This document shows positions 12,736-14,815 of a stretch of DNA of 14,815 nucleotides, one piece after another. The stretch covers positions 1 through 14,815 of the forward strand of contig CANLIF010000018.1 of the NCBI GenBank assembly GCA_947491175.1, written 5' to 3'. Source of the DNA: Actinomycetota bacterium (lineage in GTDB: Bacteria > Actinomycetota > Actinomycetes > S36-B12 > UBA5976). The notes beneath the pieces were generated by a model. It was not told the origin of the DNA. It saw only the letters and a program-made list of their open reading frames with translations, and made no database searches. Numbering within the stretch: the stretch's first letter is position 1; each line of letters opens with the position of its first letter. The translations under genes and the position numbers were made by a program.

Positions 12736-13491
12736 ATGACCTCATTTTCTGATTCTTTGACAACTGCATCTGGACTTGCCGAAAAAGTCGCAGTTATTAC
12801 TGGCGGATCTCGGGGCATTGGATTTGCGGCAGCCAAAGAACTTGGCACGCTTGGTGCCACAGTTATTCTGGTCGGCAAAAGTCCAGAAAATCTGCAATTC
12901 GCAGTTTCGGCCCTGATTGATATCGGCTTAGATGTAGACAGTATTTGTGTTGATGTATCTGACAATGAACAAGTTTTGGAAAAAATTAATCAGCATTCGC
13001 TAGCGCCGCAGGCTGACATCTTGATTAATTCAGCTGGAGTTATGAGCGAAAAGATGGCTAAGACGCTGCGAACTTCCACTCAAGAGTGGCATCGCGTAAT
13101 GGGAACTAATTTAGATGGAACTTTTAACCTGATTTCCGCAATTGGCCCACAAATGGCCGGGCGCAAATCGGGTCGCATTATTAATGTGTCCGCATGTCTA
13201 GGCAGATTTAGTGGTCCTGGCTTAGCTGGTGGATTGGCTCCATATCGAATTTCTAAAACCGCCGTTAATGCATTGACTAAAAACTTGGCAGCGGAATTAG
13301 GTAACGGAAGCCGTGGAGTTTTAGTTGATGCGATGTGTCCGAATCACACTCGTACCGACATGGGTGGACCGGATGCGCCTCGCAGCCCAGAAGAAGCTGC
13401 AGACACCATTGTTTGGCTGGCAACACGAGAGCACAATTCAAAAACTCAAACGGGACTGCTTTGGGAAGATCGAAACATAGTTCCCTGGTAA
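12736..13491 (+). CDS. Short-chain dehydrogenase/reductase (SDR) family oxidoreductase
   Basis: 251 residues, classical SDR length. The cofactor motif TGGSRGIG is at 22-29, NSAG (98-101) replaces the usual NNAG, and the catalytic tetrad is N125 (GTNLDG), S152 (NVSACLG), Y170 and K174 (YRISK). The segment after Tyr/Lys, CPNHTRTDMGGPDAP, is the usual substrate-loop region. No acidic residue after the second strand is obvious (ILVGKSPEN), so NADP(H) preference is plausible but unproven. Substrate is unknown; these proteins are often carbonyl or sugar reductases. The gene is divergent from kgd and ends 6 bases from the end of the convergent kinase gene. The ATG is preceded by AGGCAGG and by CAGGCT six bases away, one mismatch from the leaderless pattern. 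Confidence 0.9.
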   Translation: MTSFSDSLTTASGLAEKVAVITGGSRGIGFAAAKELGTLGATVILVGKSPENLQFAVSALIDIGLDVDSICVDVSDNEQVLEKINQHSLAPQADILINSAGVMSEKMAKTLRTSTQEWHRVMGTNLDGTFNLISAIGPQMAGRKSGRIINVSACLGRFSGPGLAGGLAPYRISKTAVNALTKNLAAELGNGSRGVLVDAMCPNHTRTDMGGPDAPRSPEEAADTIVWLATREHNSKTQTGLLWEDRNIVPW

Positions 13492-13497
13492 TCGCCG

Positions 13498-14064
13498 CTA
13501 CTGACCGCTTATTTGTAAATGTGCTGAACCTTTAACGTCATTTGAATCAAAGTAGTTTTGCTCTCGCACTTTCCAAATCAACATTTCATCCCGAATTGAT
13601 TCACCGTCACGTTGAATCACTCGATCTAGGAGTAAATCTTCAGCCGCCTCAACCCAAATTGCTTGAGATACGGATTGGCGCATTGAGGCATGGCCGGACC
13701 CGACGCCTTCGATAATGACAACTGATGTCAGTGGCACTTCTGACCAAGTTGTGTATTTGCCTTGGTACCAGTCGTACTTTAGGTGCTTTGGATTAATCCC
13801 GTTTTTAATGGGTGTCAATATCCAGGCAGAGATTCTCTCAAATAGTTTTGCATCCAGAGCACCATCCCAGCCTTCATAAAGTTCATCAAGATGAATCACG
13901 CTCATCGCACCCGAAGAATCTGAAAGCGCGATCGATAACTCATTTGCCAAAGTAGTTTTTCCAGAACCAGCAGGTCCATCGATGGTAACAATTTTGGTGT
14001 CACCACAAAGTTCAGGACTGGCTTCTATCGCAAGCTGAATCTTGGATAAATCAAAAAATGTCAT
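13498..14064 (-). CDS. P-loop (uridine kinase-like) small-molecule kinase, candidate thiamine-salvage kinase
   Basis: 188 residues from the ATG at 14064, seven bases after the transporter stop; a TTG at 14091 inside the transporter gene would add nine residues. The Walker A loop GPAGSGKT is at 30-37 after the strand KIVTID. HLDELYEGWDG (58-68) holds the acidic residues expected for Mg/substrate binding, YDWYQGKYTTW (97-107) looks like a substrate segment, and IIEGVGSG (117-124) is the next conserved strand. RVIQRDGESIRDEMLIW (148-164) fits an Arg-rich lid. The family is widespread in actinobacteria and usually labelled uridine kinase-like or AAA ATPase, without known substrate. Here it is the second gene of a TPP-riboswitch operon with a vitamin transporter, so phosphorylation of thiamine or a precursor is a reasonable hypothesis (inference). 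Confidence 0.82.
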   Translation of the reverse strand: MTFFDLSKIQLAIEASPELCGDTKIVTIDGPAGSGKTTLANELSIALSDSSGAMSVIHLDELYEGWDGALDAKLFERISAWILTPIKNGINPKHLKYDWYQGKYTTWSEVPLTSVVIIEGVGSGHASMRQSVSQAIWVEAAEDLLLDRVIQRDGESIRDEMLIWKVREQNYFDSNDVKGSAHLQISGQ

Positions 14065-14071
14065 GAAAGTT

Positions 14072-14677
14072 TTAACCGGCGGTACGCGCAAGACTTTTCC
14101 AGTTAATCCAACCTCTTAAGGCAATTGCTGAAAAGGCAACATATAGCAAGGACGTGAACTTTAAGTCTTGTGACCAGTAAAGGCCAACATAGAGAAGATC
14201 TACCACAAGCCAAACCAGCCAGTTTTCCCGAAACTGTAAAACCATAATCACCTGCGCAACCAGGCTAAATACCAAGCCAAACGCATCTGGCAATGCTGCT
14301 ACTGCTCCCAGACCGATCAAGAACGGAGTAATCACTAACCAAACCATGGTGCCCGCGCTAAAAATTATTGCGCGCCGAGTCCACGACAAATTTCGAGAAC
14401 TAGCGCCTTGTGGCCCCCAGCCGAACCATCCCCAAATTGCTGCAGCAATAAATGCAACTTGAAGTGCAGCGCTGGCGTAGAGGTCATAATTCAAAAACAA
14501 CCAACCGTAAAGTGCGCTACTTAATCCCCACCATGGCCACATGATGCGCTTTCCAGTTGTGCCCAGCCACACGCCGATGGCTGATGCAACCACAGCAACT
14601 AACTCGAGTAGCGTTACTTGGTAACCCAAAACAGTAAATAAGACCGTTGCAACAAGTTCATTAATTTCTGAAATCAT
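14072..14677 (-). CDS. pnuT: PnuC-family vitamin transporter, probably thiamine transporter PnuT
   Basis: 201 residues, almost entirely hydrophobic, with about seven membrane helices as in PnuC. Family marks are the Trp-rich segment WGWFGWG (82-88) and the core motif ENWLVWLVVDLLYVGLYW (151-168). PnuC members move nicotinamide riboside, thiamine (PnuT) or riboflavin (PnuX) by facilitated diffusion, and trapping depends on a cytoplasmic kinase. The TPP riboswitch directly upstream argues for thiamine rather than nicotinamide riboside. AGGAGG at 14687-14692 is nine bases from the ATG and lies at the 3' edge of the riboswitch, so translation is probably blocked when TPP is bound. The downstream P-loop kinase begins seven bases after the stop. 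Substrate assignment is from context, not from binding-site residues. Confidence 0.88.
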   Translation of the reverse strand: MISEINELVATVLFTVLGYQVTLLELVAVVASAIGVWLGTTGKRIMWPWWGLSSALYGWLFLNYDLYASAALQVAFIAAAIWGWFGWGPQGASSRNLSWTRRAIIFSAGTMVWLVITPFLIGLGAVAALPDAFGLVFSLVAQVIMVLQFRENWLVWLVVDLLYVGLYWSQDLKFTSLLYVAFSAIALRGWINWKSLARTAG

Positions 14678-14681
14678 GAAT

Positions 14682-14784
14682 ACATTCCTCCTGCAGTCCG
14701 CATTACCGGACTGGTTAAACGGTCGGTGTGATGATCAGAAGATCGGACACCCTCTCAGCCCACCTTGTTGTGGACTCCCGTGTC
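14682..14784 (-). promoter_or_regulatory. TPP (thiamine diphosphate) riboswitch
   Basis: On the minus strand the THI-element order is complete: ACACGGGAGTCC at the 5' end, a short helix CCAC/GTGG, the conserved GGGCTGAGA (CTGAGA at plus 14753-14758), a P3 arm closed by GTGT/ACAC with a variable tip, then GACCGTTTAACC, and the P5 hairpin CAGTCCG-GTAATG-CGGACTG (plus 14694-14712 region), followed by AGGAGGA. The perfect 7-bp P5 with the GGTAATGC core and the CTGAGA loop are diagnostic. The outer P1 pairing is weak by eye. There is no terminator hairpin between aptamer and gene; the Shine-Dalgarno of pnuT sits in the 3' strand, which points to translational control. Confidence 0.93.
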
Positions 14785-14815
14785 TTGCTAAGGCAACTGT
14801 ATGTCATTTCTGCCA

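Noticed and set aside
14072..14677. Nicotinamide riboside transporter PnuC as the main reading
   Set aside because: The family allows it, but the TPP riboswitch directly upstream points to thiamine; kept as the alternative.

Overview
The window looks like a chromosomal segment from a streamlined, moderately low-GC actinobacterium, most likely a freshwater planktonic one of the acI / Nanopelagicales type. The actinobacterial assignment rests on seen proteins: WhiB1, the 24-residue ribosomal protein bL37, the fused Kgd 2-oxoglutarate dehydrogenase, a TB7.3-like biotinyl protein and an actinobacterial Ni-SOD with its SodX protease. The freshwater assignment is inferred from a heliorhodopsin very close to the 48C12 type, modest GC and very tight gene packing. 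Nothing points to mobile DNA: there is no insertion sequence, phage gene, tRNA, rRNA or CRISPR array, and no gap between genes exceeds about 200 bases.

Layout. (1) 1-2.9 kb: partial aroA(-), SRAP/YedK-like protein(+), bL37(+), a perfect bidirectional terminator, biotinyl carrier protein(-), ArsC-like phosphatase(+) and whiB1(-). From memory this resembles the mycobacterial block between aroA and whiB1, but without SigH, RshA and PdtaS. (2) 2.9-5.6 kb: whiB1 promoter region with a CRP-like palindrome, a diacylglycerol-kinase-type lipid kinase(-), a four-helix membrane protein(+), and an overlapping anti-sigma/sigma pair of the RsbW-SigB/F type(-). (3) 5.6-7.7 kb: a GNAT acetyltransferase downstream of Ni-superoxide dismutase sodN(-), divergent sodX(+), and a heliorhodopsin(-) whose 3' end overlaps sodX. 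(4) 7.8-12.7 kb: an apparent operon kgd > DUF6104-type small protein > zinc-free MDR oxidoreductase(-). (5) 12.7-14.8 kb: an SDR oxidoreductase(+), then on the minus strand a TPP riboswitch > PnuC-family transporter (probably the thiamine transporter PnuT) > P-loop kinase.

How the genes fit together. Central metabolism (Kgd, which needs thiamine diphosphate) sits near a thiamine-responsive uptake unit whose second gene is a kinase of unknown substrate, a candidate new thiamine-salvage kinase. Oxidative and light stress are linked by sodN/sodX next to heliorhodopsin. Regulation is represented by WhiB1, the sigma/anti-sigma pair and the CRP-like site.

Two architectural features recur. Many first genes carry a TANNNT hexamer exactly six bases before the start codon, the signature of leaderless transcription. 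Convergent genes overlap or nearly touch at their 3' ends, with only one classical terminator in the whole window.
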